The notes under the pieces: model-generated
What the model was told of the DNA's origin: nothing
The model's input: only the letters and a program-made list of their open reading frames with translations
The model's database searches: none
Program-made: the position numbers and the translations under genes
From: Chelativorans sp.
Lineage (GTDB): Bacteria > Pseudomonadota > Alphaproteobacteria > Rhizobiales > Rhizobiaceae
DNA: 64,000 nt
Assembly: GCF_031180965.1 (NCBI RefSeq)
Contig: NZ_JAPSLH010000003.1
Location: forward strand, 124,001 to 188,000
Direction: 5' to 3'
Part shown: positions 1-6,963 of the stretch, piece after piece
Position numbering within the stretch: the first letter of the stretch is position 1
How the letters are laid out: each line of letters opens with the position of its first letter

Positions 1-147
1 CTCCGGAATCCAGCCGGCCGCAGCCATCTCCCGCCCCATCCGTTGGGCCGCCTTTTTTCCGCGCGGCGCCAGCGGGCGGTCGAAATCATCGAGCGACGGA
101 TCATCCCAGCTGGACTTGGCATGGCGCAGGAGAAGAAGCTCTTTCAC
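1..147 (-). CDS. SixA-like histidine phosphatase, N-terminal part (cut by window edge)
   Basis: The first 49 codons of a gene that runs off the left edge. The start is GTG at 147-145, preceded by a GGAG Shine-Dalgarno core. The N-terminus reads KELLLLRHAKSSWDD, where RHAKSSW is the RHG phosphohistidine motif of the small SixA-type branch of the histidine phosphatase (phosphoglycerate mutase-like) superfamily, followed by the usual RPLAPRGKKAA segment. Such proteins remove phosphate from phosphohistidine or small substrates in the cytoplasm; the substrate cannot be told here. It is divergent from the DUF2239 gene, with 127 bases between the two starts. The C-terminal half, with the second catalytic histidine, lies outside the window. 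Confidence 0.8.
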   Translation of the reverse strand, partial: MKELLLLRHAKSSWDDPSLDDFDRPLAPRGKKAAQRMGREMAAAGWIPE

Positions 148-274
148 ACCCGTCTCCAATGGTGGACGGCCGCTCCTAGCACAGGCGGCAGCGGATCGCA
201 GCAGCTAGTTTTTATCCGGGCTTATTGACTGACTTTTTACCCGGATGATAAGACGGCCGAAACAGGAGACGACA

Positions 275-826
275 ATGACTGATGCCCAAACATGTACCGC
301 CTTCGAGGGACACCGGCGGGTCGCCTCGGGCTCGCGGCTGGAGGTGGCGCTGCACCTGAAGCGCGATGGCCGGGACAATGTGCTGGTCTTCGACGACTCG
401 ACCGGGCGCCAGATCGACTTCGACCTTTCGGGCACGCCCGAGCAGATCGCGAGGCGGCTGGTGATCACCGTCTCGCCTCGTCCACTTGGCCGGCCAAAAC
501 TCGGCGTGGTGGCTCGCGAGGTGACGCTTCTGCCGCGGCATTGGGAATGGCTGAACCGGCAGCCGGGCGGCGCTTCGGCGACGCTGCGCCGGCTGGTCGA
601 TGCGGCACGCAAGGCGGATGATCCGACAGACAGGATCAGGAACGCGCAGGAGGCGGCCGACCGCTTTATGATGGCGATGCTGGGCGACCACCCAGGCTAC
701 GAGGAAGCTGCCCGGGCGCTCTATGCAGCCGACAAGGAACGCTTTCTGCATTGCATCGCGGAATGGCCCAAGGATTTGAAGGCCTATGTCGAGCGGCTTG
801 CTGCGCCGGCATTTACAAAGGCATAG
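275..826 (+). CDS. DUF2239 family protein
   Basis: A 183-residue soluble protein with no signal peptide or membrane segment. The pattern of an N-terminal AFEGHRRVASG stretch, then VLVFDDSTGRQIDFDL, then PRHWEWLNRQPGGASATLRRLVD and a C-terminal ALYAADKERF block is that of the DUF2239 family (COG3644), for which I know no function. The start ATG at 275 is preferred over an in-frame ATG at 245 because AGGAG at 264-268 lies at a proper distance. The middle of the protein (PRHWEWLN and the ATLRRLVD helix) resembles a ribbon-helix-helix-like DNA-contacting segment, but that is only an impression. It stands alone between a divergent phosphatase gene and a NIPSNAP gene. Confidence 0.8.
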   Translation: MTDAQTCTAFEGHRRVASGSRLEVALHLKRDGRDNVLVFDDSTGRQIDFDLSGTPEQIARRLVITVSPRPLGRPKLGVVAREVTLLPRHWEWLNRQPGGASATLRRLVDAARKADDPTDRIRNAQEAADRFMMAMLGDHPGYEEAARALYAADKERFLHCIAEWPKDLKAYVERLAAPAFTKA

Positions 827-943
827 CGCGTTCGGAGCCGCTCGATAGCCGACCCCGCCTGGCGGCGCACGGCTTCCCTGCTGACACTATGCTGGCACGA
901 GGTCGCTGCTATCACGGGACGAAACCGGAGAAGGACTTCCGCG

Positions 944-1681
944 ATGATGGCAGCACCGCTGCAGAACATTCTCGAGTTGCGGCGCTACCTGCTGCATCCA
1001 GGTCGGCGGGAGGACCTGATCGCCGTGTTCGACCGGCATCTGGTGGAAAGCCAGGAGGATTGCGGGATGACTGTGCTCGGCGAGTTCCGCGATCTCGATC
1101 GGCCGGACGACTTCGTGTGGCTGCGGGGGTTTGCCGATATGGAAAGCCGAAAAGAGGCGCTGGGTGCGTTCTATGGCGGCCCGGTTTGGGCCAAGCACAG
1201 GGACGCTGCCAACGCGACCATGGACCGCTTCGACGACGTGCTGCTTCTCAGGCCCGCGGGAGACGGCGCGGGATTTGCGCTGGAAGGAGAGAAGCGGCCG
1301 CCAGCGGAGGCGCCCGAGGAAAGCGCTGCCGTCTTCACTGTCTTCGTCTTTCCGCTGGACCACGGGCGTGCGGACGCCTTCCCCGCCTATTTCTCGCGCA
1401 GCCTGCTTCCCGCCCTGGCCGCCGCCGGAGCTCCGGCGGGTGCCAGCCTGGTGACGGAGGAAAGCCCGAACACCTTCCCGCGCCTGCCGGTGCGGGAGAA
1501 GGAACGGGTTTTCGTCTGGATTGCGCGCTTTGCGGATGAAGCGGCGCAGCAGGCATTCGCCCGAACGCTCCGGCAGTCGCCGGCCTGGCGCGACGCGATG
1601 GGCGACGGCTTCGGCGGACATGCCAACGCCCCGCTCACCATAAACCGCCTCTCCCCGACGGGCAGATCCCTGCTGCGGTGA
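944..1681 (+). CDS. NIPSNAP family protein, two repeated domains
   Basis: A 245-residue protein. The N-terminal half (about residues 7-105) begins with ILELRRYLLHPGRREDLIAVF and contains the pattern typical of NIPSNAP ferredoxin-like domains: a strand, a helix and a WLRGFADMESR block, then a second helix with the FYGGPVWAKHRDAANATM signature. A weaker second copy follows at about 125-230 (TVFVFPLDHGRADAFPAYF). NIPSNAP proteins form alpha-beta barrels related to the dabb/antibiotic monooxygenase fold; no reaction can be assigned. The start ATG at 944 has GAGAAGGA at 928-935. It is monocistronic as far as can be seen; the next gene starts 89 bases later. Confidence 0.82.
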   Translation: MMAAPLQNILELRRYLLHPGRREDLIAVFDRHLVESQEDCGMTVLGEFRDLDRPDDFVWLRGFADMESRKEALGAFYGGPVWAKHRDAANATMDRFDDVLLLRPAGDGAGFALEGEKRPPAEAPEESAAVFTVFVFPLDHGRADAFPAYFSRSLLPALAAAGAPAGASLVTEESPNTFPRLPVREKERVFVWIARFADEAAQQAFARTLRQSPAWRDAMGDGFGGHANAPLTINRLSPTGRSLLR

Positions 1682-1770
1682 GGCTCAGGCCACGGCGCGG
1701 GCCATTTGCGCGAGCCGGCAGATCTCAGAAACCGCTTCGGTTTCGCCGGGGGATGAGGCATTGTTGCCCC

Positions 1771-2196
1771 ATGAGTGAGCGGCCTCAAGTGATCTATGCA
1801 CGGGAACAGACGCTGGACGCGGCGGAATTCCGCCGCGTTCTGGTCGAGTCCGGTCTCGGCACGATGCGCCCGGTGGATGACGAGCCCCGGCTGCAGACCA
1901 TGCTTGCTGAGGCCGGCCTGATCGTCACGGCGCGGCTCGGCGAGCCCGGCGGCCGGCTGGTGGGCGTCGCCCGCGGCGTCACGGACTCCTCCTGGTGCTG
2001 CTACATCTCGGAGCTCGCCGTCTCCTCCTCCGCCCAGGGCCTCGGCATAGGCAAGGGGCTGCTCGACGAGGCGCGGCGGGTACTGGGCCCGAAGGTCGCG
2101 GTTTTCCTCGTCTCCGTGCCGGAGGCGGTCGGCTTCTACGAACGCGTCGGGATGGAGCGCCTGACCGAGGCGTTCTGGTTCCGGCGCACCCAGTAG
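1771..2196 (+). CDS. GNAT family N-acetyltransferase
   Basis: A 141-residue protein of GNAT fold. The acetyl-CoA binding motif A is clear near residues 75-100: [23 protein letters not shown], with the Q-G-x-G-x-G pyrophosphate loop. Motif B follows as [14 protein letters not shown]. The substrate cannot be inferred. The start was set at ATG 1771 (MSERPQ) because the in-frame codons upstream encode a basic, arginine-rich stretch that does not look like protein; the Shine-Dalgarno sequence is weak (GGATGAGG about 20 bases upstream). It stands between the NIPSNAP gene and the cold-shock genes and shows no sign of being in an operon with either. Confidence 0.82.
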   Translation: MSERPQVIYAREQTLDAAEFRRVLVESGLGTMRPVDDEPRLQTMLAEAGLIVTARLGEPGGRLVGVARGVTDSSWCCYISELAVSSSAQGLGIGKGLLDEARRVLGPKVAVFLVSVPEAVGFYERVGMERLTEAFWFRRTQ

Positions 2197-2453
2197 AGCC
2201 GTCCGCGTCGTTCGGCGGGCGCGCGGAGGCAAGCGGCAGGTCCCTGTTGAGACCAAGTTTCTTGATTCCTGCGGACAGACCCGCCTTGCTTCCAACATGT
2301 TTTCATGGCACAAGGGAGGACGCCCGGGATTGCAGACCCGGAGAACTGGACGCTTCTTGGACGACCTTTTCCCGAAATCATGACTCGTGGCGACGGCGAA
2401 CCTGTGCACGTCGCACAGACGCCTTTTTTTGCAAGGGAAAAGGAGTTTCCCAA

Positions 2454-2666
2454 ATGGCCCAGACCGGCACCGTAAAATTCTTCAACGCCTCCAAAGGCTT
2501 CGGCTTCATCACGCCCGACAACGGCCAGAAGGACGTATTCGTCCATATCTCCGCGGTCGAGAGCTCCGGCATGCGTTCGCTCGTTGACGGCCAGAAGGTT
2601 TCCTTCGACGTCGAGCCGGACCGCATGGGCAAAGGCCCGAAGGCGGTCAACCTTTCGGCGGCATAA
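2454..2666 (+). CDS. Cold-shock domain protein (CspA family), first of a tandem pair
   Basis: A 70-residue single cold-shock domain that binds single-stranded RNA and DNA. It starts [15 protein letters not shown], with RNP1 (KGFGFI) and RNP2 (VFVHIS) intact, and ends with the usual KGPKAVNL. The start ATG at 2454 follows AAGGAG at 2440-2445. It lies 257 bases from the upstream gene, so the mRNA could carry a long leader, as cold-shock mRNAs often do. It has its own strong terminator at 2701-2735, so it is transcribed separately from the closely related second gene at 3072. The two proteins are nearly identical in the RNP regions and differ mainly in residues 30-45. Confidence 0.95.
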   Translation: MAQTGTVKFFNASKGFGFITPDNGQKDVFVHISAVESSGMRSLVDGQKVSFDVEPDRMGKGPKAVNLSAA

Positions 2667-2700
2667 GCTGCTTGCCGCGCAGGCGGCATTGGTTTTGAAG

Positions 2701-2735
2701 AGGCGCGGCGGGCAACCGTCGCGCCTTTTCTTTTG
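2701..2735 (+). terminator. Rho-independent terminator after first csp gene
   Basis: A stem of 11 pairs (AGGCGCGGCGG with CCGTCGCGCCT, one G-U pair) closed by a GCAA tetraloop, followed by TTTTCTTTT. It lies 34 bases after the stop codon of the first cold-shock gene. Confidence 0.9.
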
Positions 2736-2814
2736 CACGCCTTTTCTTTTGCAGCGGATTCGGCCACGGCCGCAACTCTCCCCTTGCATACGTCGCCCTC
2801 CTCCGGCCGCTCAT

Positions 2815-2843
2815 TTGACACAAAACTTTCGCTTGCCGGATTT
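2815..2843 (+). promoter_or_regulatory. Candidate promoter of second csp gene
   Basis: TTGACA at 2815-2820, a 17-base spacer, then GGATTT at 2838-2843. The -35 box is perfect and the -10 box weak. If used, transcription would begin near 2850 and give the second cold-shock gene a leader of about 220 bases. Confidence 0.35.
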
Positions 2844-2867
2844 GCGAAAATGAGGGACACTTTTCGC
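2844..2867 (+). promoter_or_regulatory. Inverted repeat in second csp leader region
   Basis: A perfect 7-base inverted repeat, GCGAAAA and TTTTCGC, separated by ten bases, just downstream of the candidate promoter. It could be a stem at the start of the leader RNA or a protein site. The 405-base gap 2667-3071 holds this, the terminator at 2701 and the promoter at 2815; I see no gene in it. Confidence 0.3.
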
Positions 2868-3071
2868 CGTTCGGGCATTTGCCGGCCCGGAGACTGGAAT
2901 AGCATGCCCCGGCACCGAGAAAGGCTCCGGGAAGGCGCGTGCAAAGAATCCGGCAGGAGCACGCGTTCGCTGACTGTTTCTTCTCCCCCAGTAAACGACC
3001 GAGGACACCTGGGCCCAATGGCTGAGGCCATGGCCCGCAGACCATGACTACGGGAGAAAGGACCCCTTCCC

Positions 3072-3284
3072 ATGCCCCAGAGCGGTACCGTTAAGTTCTT
3101 CAACCACGCCAAAGGCTTCGGCTTCATCACGCCGGATGACGGCCAGAAGGACGTGTTCGTGCACATCTCCGCCGTGCAGGCTTCCGGCCTGCCGGGCCTC
3201 GAGGATGGCCAGAAGGTGACCTTCGACACCGAGCCGGACAAGCGCGGCAAGGGCCCCAAGGCGGTCAATCTCTCGGTGGGCTGA
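3072..3284 (+). CDS. Cold-shock domain protein (CspA family), second of a tandem pair
   Basis: A 70-residue cold-shock domain, the same length as its neighbour 405 bases upstream, with intact RNP1 (KGFGFI) and RNP2 (VFVHIS). These are nucleic-acid chaperones that melt RNA structure in the cytoplasm. The start ATG at 3072 has GAGAAAGGA at 3053-3061. The pair probably arose by duplication; the coding parts have stayed alike while the leaders are unlike. A perfect terminator hairpin follows at 3312-3340. Cold or growth-phase induction through the long leader is likely for the family but is not shown here. Confidence 0.95.
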   Translation: MPQSGTVKFFNHAKGFGFITPDDGQKDVFVHISAVQASGLPGLEDGQKVTFDTEPDKRGKGPKAVNLSVG

Positions 3285-3311
3285 TAGCGCAAGCGCCCTT
3301 CGAATTGCGGA

Positions 3312-3340
3312 ACGCCGGCCTCTGGCCGGCGTTTTGTCTT
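3312..3340 (+). terminator. Rho-independent terminator after second csp gene
   Basis: A perfect 9-pair stem (ACGCCGGCC with GGCCGGCGT), a TCT loop and the tail TTTTGTCTT, 27 bases after the stop codon at 3284. Confidence 0.92.
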
Positions 3341-3515
3341 GTGCGTGCTGCCTGCCAGACGAGCTTTGGGCTGGTCTGCGGCACATTTGATGCGGCCGAG
3401 GCAACCGGCCGCGATCTTGCCGCGTTTAACCATTCAGATACCGTTCAGCTACGGGATCATAGCATTCGGCATCAGCGCGCCGATCAGGCGATCGCGCGAG
3501 ACAGGAGAGACCTCG

Positions 3516-3944
3516 ATGAACCGGATCCTCAAGAGTGCCATTCTTGGTGTCGCCGTCGCGGCGACGACGCTTTCCGCCCTTCCCGCCGCCCAGGCCGACG
3601 ATCACCGCTGGCGGCGCTATCATCACCGCCACCACGACCGCGGCGACGAGTTGGCCGCCGGTCTTGCCGGACTTGCGATCGGCGCCATTGTCGGCAGCGC
3701 GCTGTCGCAGCCGCGCTACCACGACCGGGTCTATATCGACCCGCCGACCTACTATCGGCCTGCGCCGCGCTACCACTACGCGCCCGCGCCCGTCTATCGC
3801 GGCCCGGTGACCTATCAGTACGGGGTGGAGCCCTGGTCGCGCGAATGGTACCGCGCCTGCAGCGCCCGCTACCGCAGCTTCGATCCGCAGTCGGGCACGT
3901 TCCTCGGCTATGACGGCCGGCGGCATTTCTGCAATATTGGGTGA
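3516..3944 (+). CDS. BA14K family exported protein
   Basis: A 142-residue exported protein. Residues 1-27 are a signal peptide (MNRILKSAILGVAVAATTLS, then ALPAAQA as a cleavage site). After a His/Arg-rich stretch and a short glycine-alanine hydrophobic segment (LAAGLAGLAIGAIVGSAL, about residues 45-62) comes a Tyr/Pro-rich region and the C-terminal BA14K signature, WSREWYRACSARYRSFDPQSGTFLGYDG..HFC. BA14K is a lectin-like cell-surface protein known from Brucella and other rhizobia, and the family is largely confined to this order. The start ATG at 3516 has AGGAG at 3503-3507. The stop codon lies directly before the repeat arm at 3948. Confidence 0.92.
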   Translation: MNRILKSAILGVAVAATTLSALPAAQADDHRWRRYHHRHHDRGDELAAGLAGLAIGAIVGSALSQPRYHDRVYIDPPTYYRPAPRYHYAPAPVYRGPVTYQYGVEPWSREWYRACSARYRSFDPQSGTFLGYDGRRHFCNIG

Positions 3945-3947
3945 GAT

Positions 3948-4092
3948 GTAAGGGAGTAGGGGAATAAAGGGAGTAAAGGAATAGAGCGCAGAGCTTGGCG
4001 GGAGCGCCTACCAGATTCTTCGGCCTCAGCCTCGATCTCTTACTCTCCTACTCCCTTCTCCTACAGCCTTACTGCCCTATCGCCTAGTGCCC
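3948..4092. repeat. Octamer-array inverted-repeat element, copy 1
   Basis: A non-coding element between two convergent genes. The left arm (3948-3983) is a run of 8-9 base units of the form AGGGAGTA, GGGGAATA, AAGGGAGTA, AAGGAATAG. After a spacer of about 50 bases the right arm (4034-4092) has the same units in inverted orientation (TTACTCTCC, TACTCCC, TTACTGCCC, TAGTGCCC). On the minus strand the right arm begins exactly at the TAG stop codon of the MBL gene, and the left arm begins three bases after the TGA of the BA14K gene. The arms could pair to a long imperfect stem in RNA. Other copies lie at 4755-4863 and 62041-62300. Confidence 0.8.
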
Positions 4093-4733
4093 TACACCAG
4101 GAACGGATTGGTCCGCCGCTCCTCGCCGAACCGGCCGCCGGGCCCGTGGCCGCAGAGAAAGCCGACATCATCGCCGAGCGGCAACAGCTTCTCCTTTATG
4201 GAACGGATCAGCGTGGCATGATCGCCGCCCGGCAGATCCGTGCGGCCGATCGAGCCGCTGAAGAGCACGTCACCCACGTGAGCGAATTTCGCCGCCGCGT
4301 TGTAGAAGACCACATGGCCCGGCGCATGGCCGGGACAATGAAGCACCGAGAATGAATGGCCGGCGAAAGAGACCGTGTCTCCTTCATTGAGGAAGCGGTC
4401 CGACGTGACATTGCGCACCGGGTCGCCAAGCCCGAACATGCGCGCCTGGGTCTCCAGATTGAGGAGCATCTCGCGATCCGCTTCATGGGGCCCGAGGATC
4501 TGCACTCCCAGCGCATCCTTCAGGTCCATGGCTCCGCCGGCATGGTCGATATGGCCGTGGGTGAGCCAGATCGCCTCTATTGTAATCCCCGCGCGCCCGA
4601 TCGCCTCCTGGATGCGTTCCACCTCGCCGCCTGGGTCGACGACCACGCCCCGCTTCTCCTCCTCGTCAAAGAGGATCGTGCAATTCTGCTGGAAGGGGGT
4701 GACAGGGACAATGCCGGCCCGAAGCGTGGTCAT
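4092..4733 (-). CDS. MBL-fold metallo-hydrolase, glyoxalase II-like (YcbL type)
   Basis: A 213-residue metallo-beta-lactamase-fold hydrolase. All zinc ligands are present: H59-x-H61-x-D63-H64 in THGHIDHAGG, H136 in CPGHAPGH, D155 in VGDVLFSGSIGRTD, and H196 in LCGHGPGG. The length and the short C-terminus, which lacks the helical glutathione-binding domain of true glyoxalase II, fit the YcbL-type subgroup that hydrolyses thioesters such as S-lactoylglutathione; the true substrate is not certain. The start ATG at 4733-4731 gives the usual MTTLRAGIVPVTPFQQNCT opening of the family. Its stop codon TAG is part of repeat element copy 1, and its upstream region contains copy 2. Confidence 0.9.
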   Translation of the reverse strand: MTTLRAGIVPVTPFQQNCTILFDEEEKRGVVVDPGGEVERIQEAIGRAGITIEAIWLTHGHIDHAGGAMDLKDALGVQILGPHEADREMLLNLETQARMFGLGDPVRNVTSDRFLNEGDTVSFAGHSFSVLHCPGHAPGHVVFYNAAAKFAHVGDVLFSGSIGRTDLPGGDHATLIRSIKEKLLPLGDDVGFLCGHGPGGRFGEERRTNPFLV

Positions 4734-4754
4734 GATCGTCAGACCTCTGCTGTT

Positions 4755-4863
4755 TAGGGGAGTAAGGGAATAGGGCAGTAATGCCGTAGGGCAATAGGAA
4801 CCGTCGGGATGTCGAGTGAGGGATCAGCCGCGAATGCCTTACCGCGTTACCCAACTGCCCTCA
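4755..4863. repeat. Octamer-array inverted-repeat element, copy 2 (degenerate)
   Basis: Left arm at 4755-4798: TTAGGGGAG, TAAGGGAA, TAGGGCAG, TAATGCCG, TAGGGCAA, TAGG. A weaker inverted right arm at about 4836-4863 reads TGCCTTAC, CGCGTTAC, CCAACTGCCC. The left arm starts about 20 bases upstream of the MBL gene start. It is the same unit type as copies 1 and 3, but the right arm is worn. Confidence 0.6.
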
Positions 4864-4893
4864 AAAAACAGAACGGGCGGCATGCGCCGCCCG
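4863..4893 (-). terminator. Rho-independent terminator of the 4917-5192 gene
   Basis: On the minus strand, an 8-pair stem (CGGGCGGC with GCCGCCCG) around a four-base loop, followed by a T-run (the AAAAAA at 4863-4868 on the plus strand). It lies 24 bases beyond the stop codon. Confidence 0.85.
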
Positions 4894-4916
4894 CCCGGAT
4901 TTCGCAGCGAAAGCGC

Positions 4917-5192
4917 TCAGGCTTTCTTCGTGGAGTTCATCACCGCGCCGACAATGCCGGTGAGCACGGCGCCGCCGACGCCACCACCGACCACATGGCC
5001 AAGGATGCCGCTCAACGCCCCAGTGTCGCCTCCCATGCTCGAAAGCAGCGCGCCACCCCCGACCCCGCCGACAATGCCGCTGATGATCACCGGCAGGTGG
5101 CCCATGGCCGCCTTCTTGAACGCCGCACCCACGGCCTCGCCGGCGACAATGCCCGCGATGGCCTGCACAATGATGGGAACTAAAGCTTCCAT
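4917..5192 (-). CDS. Small glycine-rich hydrophobic protein of unknown function
   Basis: A 91-residue protein of low complexity: alternating hydrophobic and glycine runs (IVQAIAGIVAGEAVGAAF, VIISGIVGGVGGGALLSS, ILGHVVGGGVGGAVLTGIVG), so two or three membrane-inserting segments are likely, with a basic end. The gene is real on the evidence of a good Shine-Dalgarno (AGAGGGAAG next to ATG 5192), a proper terminator and its length between two core genes. I recognise no named family; short GG-rich proteins of this type are often called hypothetical in rhizobia. It resembles glycine-zipper proteins, which insert in membranes or coat vesicles, but that is inference only. Confidence 0.7.
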   Translation of the reverse strand: MEALVPIIVQAIAGIVAGEAVGAAFKKAAMGHLPVIISGIVGGVGGGALLSSMGGDTGALSGILGHVVGGGVGGAVLTGIVGAVMNSTKKA

Positions 5193-5309
5193 CTTCCCTC
5201 TCCTCGAGACGCCGACCTAAGTGGCCGGCGCCACCATGAAACGCCGAATTCGGCCAAAGTCAAACGAGGGGGAATCCGGCTTCGGGCGGCGCGGCTCCGG
5301 AAGGCTGCC

Positions 5310-6203
5310 CTATTCGGCCGCCAGACGCTGGCGCGGGCGCACTTCCTCGCTGTAGTCGTTCATCAAAAGGCGAGTAATTTCACCAACTTGGAACGTGTAG
5401 GGCCCGATCTCGGCCACCGGCGTGACCTCGGCGGCACTGCCCGTGAGGAAGCACTGCTCGAAACCTGTTAGTTCCTCCGGCATGATCGCCCTTTCGACGA
5501 CTTCGATGCCGCGCCGGCGCGCCAGATCGATCACCGTGCGCCGAGTGATTCCATCGAGGAAACAGTCCGGAGCGGGCGTGTGCACCCTGCCCTCCTTGAC
5601 GAAGAAGATGTTGGCGCCGGTCGCCTCCGCGACCTGGCCGCGCCAGTCGAGCATCATGGCGTCGTGGTAGCCCTTGGCCTCCGCCGCATGTTTGGAGAGC
5701 GTGCAGATCATATAGAGGCCGGCGGCCTTGGACTTGGAGGGCGCGGTGCGCGGATCCGGGCGGCGGTACTCGGCCATGTCGAGGCGGATGCCCTTCATCC
5801 GCTGCTCCGGGTTGAAATAGCTCGGCCACTCCCAGATCGCGATGGCGAGATTGATGCGGTTGTTCTGGGCCGACACGCCCATCATCTCGCTGCCGCGCCA
5901 GGCGATGGGACGGACATAGGCGTCCTGTAGCCCCTGCTTGGCCAGCAACTGCCGGCAGGCCTCGTCGATCTCCGCCACGGAATAGGGAATGCGGAATCCC
6001 AGCAAGCGGGCCGATTCGTGGAGCCGCTCGGTGTGCTCGGTCAGCTTGAAGATTTGCCCGCCATAGGCGCGCTCGCCCTCGAAGACGGCGCTGGCATAGT
6101 GGAGCCCGTGAGTGAGTACGTGGATCTTGGCGTCGGCCCATTTGACGAATTCGCCGTTGAACCAGATAAAGCCATCAAGCTGGTCGAAAGGAACCGACGC
6201 CAT
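5310..6203 (-). CDS. ilvE: Branched-chain amino acid aminotransferase
   Basis: A 297-residue PLP fold-type IV enzyme that transfers the amino group between glutamate and the keto acids of leucine, isoleucine and valine. The catalytic lysine is K159 in SKSKAAGLYM, as in E. coli IlvE. Other family marks are the N-terminal HGLHYASAVFEGERAY (substrate pocket), RPIAWRG, and EATGANIFFV with the glycine-rich GITRRTVIDLA phosphate-binding part. The length is normal for bacterial IlvE. The start ATG at 6203 has GGAGAG upstream. It is divergent from the marR gene with 232 bases between them, so the regulator may act on both. leuA, the enzyme that leads to leucine, is at the far end of the window. Confidence 0.95.
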   Translation of the reverse strand: MASVPFDQLDGFIWFNGEFVKWADAKIHVLTHGLHYASAVFEGERAYGGQIFKLTEHTERLHESARLLGFRIPYSVAEIDEACRQLLAKQGLQDAYVRPIAWRGSEMMGVSAQNNRINLAIAIWEWPSYFNPEQRMKGIRLDMAEYRRPDPRTAPSKSKAAGLYMICTLSKHAAEAKGYHDAMMLDWRGQVAEATGANIFFVKEGRVHTPAPDCFLDGITRRTVIDLARRRGIEVVERAIMPEELTGFEQCFLTGSAAEVTPVAEIGPYTFQVGEITRLLMNDYSEEVRPRQRLAAE

Positions 6204-6382
6204 GTCAATCTCTCCTCCGGGCCCATTGCCCTGAAAACGCCCTCTGCACGCGGGCGGAAAACGCGACCGTACCGGAACACCGCGTGTTGCGGGAGGGTTT
6301 ACGGAAACTCCGAAAAATCCACCTCAACACGCCCATTTTGTTCGCTATAAGGCGAAAAGCTTGGCGAAAATTATCAGCGCGT

Positions 6383-6416
6383 CAAAAATATGTCAACATA
6401 GCTGACGTAATTTTTG
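6383..6416. promoter_or_regulatory. Candidate operator upstream of marR
   Basis: A nested dyad: outer arms CAAAAAT (6383-6389) and ATTTTTG (6410-6416), inner arms GTCA (6392-6395) and TGAC (6403-6406), around a seven-base centre. It lies just before the Shine-Dalgarno of the MarR gene and within the ilvE-marR divergent region. A size of about 34 bases and an AT-rich dyad suit a MarR-family site. Confidence 0.5.
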
Positions 6417-6435
6417 CGCCAAGGGGAACGAGTAC

Positions 6436-6963
6436 ATGAAGAGCCCGATGAAGCCGACCGAGAAAGAGCAGGTCCAGGCCGCCGAAGACGAGATCGACTT
6501 CGCGCTCATCGAGCTTCTCTTCTTCGCCTATCGGGACTTCACCTCCGACCCCGACGCAATCCTTTCGCGCTACGGTTTCGGCCGGGCGCATCACCGGGTG
6601 CTGCATTTCGTCAACCGCCGGCCCGGGCTGACGGTGGCCGAGCTCCTGGATGTTTTGCGCATAACCAAGCAGAGCCTTGCGCGGGTTTTGAAGCAGCTCA
6701 TCGACATGGGGTATATCGTGCAGGTGCAGGGGCCGCGCGACCGGCGCCAACGCGAGCTCTACGTGACCAAGAAAGGGCATGCGCTGGCGCTGGCTTTGGC
6801 CCTGCCACAGTCGCGCCGTATCCATTCGGCACTGAATGAGGCGGGGGTCGAGGACCGCGCCGTCCTGGAGCGGTTCCTGCGGGCGATGGTCGATCCCGAG
6901 CTCCGCGAGCAACTCGACAGGCGGCCGGCCGAAGGTGGCCCGGCGCGTGAAGGAGGGACGTGA
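6436..6963 (+). CDS. MarR family transcriptional regulator
   Basis: A 175-residue winged-helix regulator. The DNA-binding core runs from about residue 55 to 120: LTVAELLDVLRITKQSLARVLKQLIDMGYI is the helix-turn-helix with recognition helix, and QGPRDRRQRELYVTKKG is the wing with the DxR signature of the family. The start ATG at 6436 has AAGGGGAAC at 6419-6427. The stop TGA overlaps the ATG of the response regulator (TGATG), so the two are translated together. It is divergent from ilvE, and a dyad at 6383-6416 is a likely self-binding site. The ligand is unknown. Confidence 0.92.
   Translation: MKSPMKPTEKEQVQAAEDEIDFALIELLFFAYRDFTSDPDAILSRYGFGRAHHRVLHFVNRRPGLTVAELLDVLRITKQSLARVLKQLIDMGYIVQVQGPRDRRQRELYVTKKGHALALALALPQSRRIHSALNEAGVEDRAVLERFLRAMVDPELREQLDRRPAEGGPAREGGT

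Noticed and set aside
43-228. 61-codon plus-strand frame at the left edge
   Set aside because: The minus strand encodes a clear SixA-type RHAKSSW protein in the same place; the plus frame has no family and no Shine-Dalgarno.
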